Positions 62,401 to 64,000 of a stretch of 64,000 nt of DNA are shown piece after piece. This stretch comes from Gordionus sp. m RMFG-2023 (Eukaryota; Nematomorpha; Gordioida; Chordodea; Parachordodidae), in the NCBI RefSeq assembly GCF_954871325.1, contig NC_088776.1, forward strand, positions 64,318,954 through 64,382,953, given 5' to 3'. The translations under genes were made by a program, and so were the position numbers. Under the pieces are notes generated by a model. The model was given only the letters and a program-made list of their open reading frames with translations, was not told where the DNA came from and searched no databases. Every line of letters starts with the position of its first letter. Position 1 is the stretch's first letter.

Positions 62401-63884
62401 TAAATTAGAGAAGAGACAAAAGAAAATATATAATTAATAAGGGTTCATAAATTAGAGAAGAGACAAAGAAAATATATAATTAACAAAGATTCATAAATTA
62501 GAGAAGAGACAAAAGAAAATATATAATTAATAAGCATTCATAAATTAGAGAAGAGACAAAGAAAATATATGATTAACAAAGGTAAAAATACTTTTAATTT
62601 AAAGATACTTTCAATTTAATTTACTTTCATTTTAATTTACTTTCATTTTAATTTACTTTCATATTAATGTATACTTTCATTTTATTTTTTAAGAGATACA
62701 TTTTAATATACTTTTATAATTTAATATATATAATATTAAAAATAAAAAAGTATTTGAAAAACTCGTAATATAAATATTCACTAAATATTACACTTTTTTT
62801 CCTATCCATTCAAATCTACAAGGGCTGTTTGGGAACATCATATTTTATGGTTTCTCAAGTTTTGTATACAATATTAACAAATAATATTTTAATATATACC
62901 ATATTCGTTATTACAAAGCAAAACATAGATTAGACTAAATATAATAGGACTCTTTCATTTTTACGTATTCCTGAGTTGTTAAAGTGCCTGGATATTATAT
63001 CCATAATGGATACTATTTTTAATGTTTTTGTATCTGCTTTTTTAAAATATTTTTTAAGTACATTTTAATATACTTTATAATTTAATAACGCATTTATATA
63101 TAATATTAAAAATAAAAAAATATTTGAAAAACTCGTAATATAAATATTCACTAAATATTATACTTTTTTTTCTTCTCCATTTAAATCTATAGGTAGTTCC
63201 AGATTGTGAAGAATATTTTTATCATGGAAATGAATATATATGAATCCACCATTATTAATTTATTAATTAATAAAAACAACCATTGATTGATGAGCAAAAT
63301 TATTTTAAGCAAATTAATTAATTAAATTTTTTTAAATTTTATATATATTATACTCCTTTAACTTTTAATGAATAAATCATAAGTATAATGTAAAAAAAAT
63401 TTTTTTTAAAAATAAATGCTCGTTTTAAATTAGAATTTGTTCGATAAGAACAATGTTAAATAGGGGTAATATTATTTTATATGGTGGTATAAAAATGTTT
63501 GTTTACATTTATTGTGCTCTCATGATAAGAGCTTTCTGTTAGAGAACAACATCAAACACTGTATATAAGTATGAAAAAAAATTATACTATATACAGATAC
63601 AATATACATATACAAATGATTAATAGTGTCTCTATTTAGATATTCTTTAAAATGATGTATCTGTATCTAGATCCATTTTTTTTTGAAAATAGTATCTTTT
63701 AACAACACTGATGTATTATTAGATTTTTTGTTTTTTACGTATCTAAAGATAAATAAATTTATATTTCGAATTTTATCAAAAGAATGTCGAACTGATTGTA
63801 TAAATTCTTACTGGCACAATAAATGCAAGGGGGATGGTGAATGCTGGTGTTTAGATGGCTATTATGGATTGAAATGCGAAAACA
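56406..63884 (+). CDS. EGF-repeat secreted/ectodomain protein gene, copy 2 (eight exons, continues past window)
   Basis: Exons: 56406-56451 (ATG, signal peptide MLKNFSICLLITFLI), 58438-58497 (CPSGKYGTNC; acceptor 58429 also possible and in frame), 58773-58868 (six Cys, CHCLDGYWGDRC), 59140-59232 (six Cys, CRCEDFKYGRNC), 60440-60526, 61491-61580 (CVCKGWKYGSRC), 61653-61745 (CRCKLGYYGRNC), 63783-63884 (six Cys, CWCLDGYYGLKC; weak donor GTTTAA). All introns are phase 1, each exon is a multiple of three apart from the split codon, and the joined frame is open for about 222 residues. The C-x-C-x(4-6)-G-x2-C spacing is that of EGF/laminin-type repeats as in MEGF-like proteins. Such proteins act outside the cell in binding or adhesion; no membrane segment is seen because the gene runs off the window. 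The intact frame, against the broken copy 1, argues that this copy is functional. Exon 61653-61745 has only four Cys. Confidence 0.8.
57119..57901. mobile_element. hAT-type MITE, 783 bp, perfect 8-bp target duplication
   Basis: Ends CAGAGATCCGAACC and, inverted, CAGGGATTCAAACC, flanked by identical 8-mers TCCCTATC (57111-57118 and 57902-57909). Both end regions are filled with iterated GGTTCGGTTC-type words in opposite orientation; the A+T-rich centre shows no transposase. It sits in the first intron of EGF copy 2. The perfect target duplication points to a fairly recent insertion. Confidence 0.85.
58619..58635 (+). repeat. Run of 17 C
   Basis: Pure C tract inside the intron between the second and third exon of EGF copy 2. 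Its exact length may be a sequencing artefact. Confidence 0.9.
58886..59067. mobile_element. Small MITE, 182 bp, in an EGF-gene intron
   Basis: Left end TAGAGGTCTGCAATGGCCGG, right end inverted TAGAGGTTTGCATTGATCG. Flanks ATATAAAG and ATGATAAAG resemble a diverged 8-bp duplication. The G+C-rich interior (CCCGCCCCACTCG, GCCCACCCGCTC) and a G run (59031-59040) contrast with the host intron, of which it makes up two thirds. Confidence 0.65.
60145..60170 (+). repeat. Short (GAAA)n run
   Basis: Six GAAA units in the intron before exon 60440-60526; the paralogous intron of copy 1 lacks it. Confidence 0.8.
62126..62222 (+). repeat. Tandem duplication of about 48 bp
   Basis: Two units of GTTGTATTAGAATGATAAA followed by TATTTTAAATGATTAT. 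Confidence 0.8.
62364..62582 (+). repeat. Minisatellite, 46-47 bp unit, about 4.7 copies
   Basis: The unit starts GAAGAGACAAA and continues GAAAATATATAATTAATAA, then a variable G-rich triplet and TTCATAAATTAGA. Units alternate between an AAAG and an AAG form, so growth may have been by unit pairs. Confidence 0.9.
62600..62690 (+). repeat. Minisatellite of about 18 bp, four to five copies
   Basis: Repeats of TTTAATTTACTTTCATTT, degenerate towards the right. Confidence 0.8.
62971..63710. mobile_element. hAT-type MITE, paralogue of the one at 40.9 kb
   Basis: Left end CTGAGTTGTTAAAGTG, right end inverted CAGTGTTGTTAAAAGATAC. Flanking 8-mers ACGTATTC and ATGTATTA match at six positions. Length is 740 bp. 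The next EGF exon starts 72 bp after its right end, as in copy 1, so both gene copies inherited the same insertion. Confidence 0.7.
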
Positions 63885-64000
63885 GTTTAAACAACAAATT
63901 AAAATATTTTATTATTTGAAAGTTTAAAAATTTTTTGATGTAACTAGAAAACAATTTCTTGAATATATAATTCCACTTTTAAATACTGTAATAGATGACA

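Larger units (their letters stand above)
61888..63061 (+). repeat. Direct duplication, 243-bp units 931 bp apart
   Basis: 61888-62131 and 62819-63061 agree almost base for base (GGGAACATCATATTTTAT, GTTTTGTATACAATATTAAC, TAATAGGACTCTTTCATTTT). Each ends in the left end of the MITE that is complete only at 62971-63710. The event therefore copied flank plus MITE end within EGF copy 2. Confidence 0.85.

Overview
The window is very A+T-rich (roughly three quarters or more by eye) and reads as nuclear DNA of an invertebrate animal. Evidence: short exons with GT..AG borders, EGF-like exons that all sit between phase-1 introns, hAT and pogo DNA transposons, a non-LTR retrotransposon, old LTR-element debris, and very long pentamer and tetramer arrays. 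I cannot name the species. Most of the 64 kb is intron or intergenic DNA, and most open frames are chance.

Left third (1-23 kb): a gene family I do not recognise is present in four decayed copies in alternating orientation: A (+, 3.9-6.2 kb), B (-, 12.5-10.6 kb), D (+, 15.9-16.2 kb, a fragment) and C (-, 19.5-17.1 kb). C keeps the fullest exon set: a signal-peptide exon plus six more. Exon 6 is 105 bp in A, B and C alike. The protein carries many N-glycosylation sequons and looks secreted or like a receptor ectodomain. B and C lie in a direct segmental duplication (about 10.6-14.7 and 17.1-23.1 kb). The C unit was later enlarged by an insertion that holds a dead hAT transposase.

Middle (23-38 kb): a fossil Gypsy-type pol fragment, a degenerate tandem array of 250-300 bp units, a second dead hAT transposase, a complete-looking two-exon gene for a 79-residue secreted peptide (29179-30684), a dead LINE with a zinc knuckle and restriction-like endonuclease domain (32.6-35.4 kb), and a second Gypsy-type fossil (36.0-36.9 kb).

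Right third (38-64 kb): a multi-exon EGF-repeat gene is duplicated in direct orientation. Copy 2 (56406 to past the window end) has a signal peptide and seven EGF-type exons with no break in frame. Copy 1 (38.6-45.1 kb) is decaying: one exon has a stop and another has lost a base. The copies share a hAT-type MITE at the same intron position, so that insertion predates the duplication. Only copy 1 gained a large TTTTC array, a GGAA array inside the MITE, and a 2.35-kb pogo element whose transposase ends in a PHD finger. Copy 2 has its own hAT MITEs (one with a perfect 8-bp target duplication) and local tandem duplications. A 0.7-kb TTTCC array lies between the copies.

No tRNA, rRNA or CRISPR was seen. 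All exon calls come from reading splice sites and paralogue comparison by eye, without RNA data.
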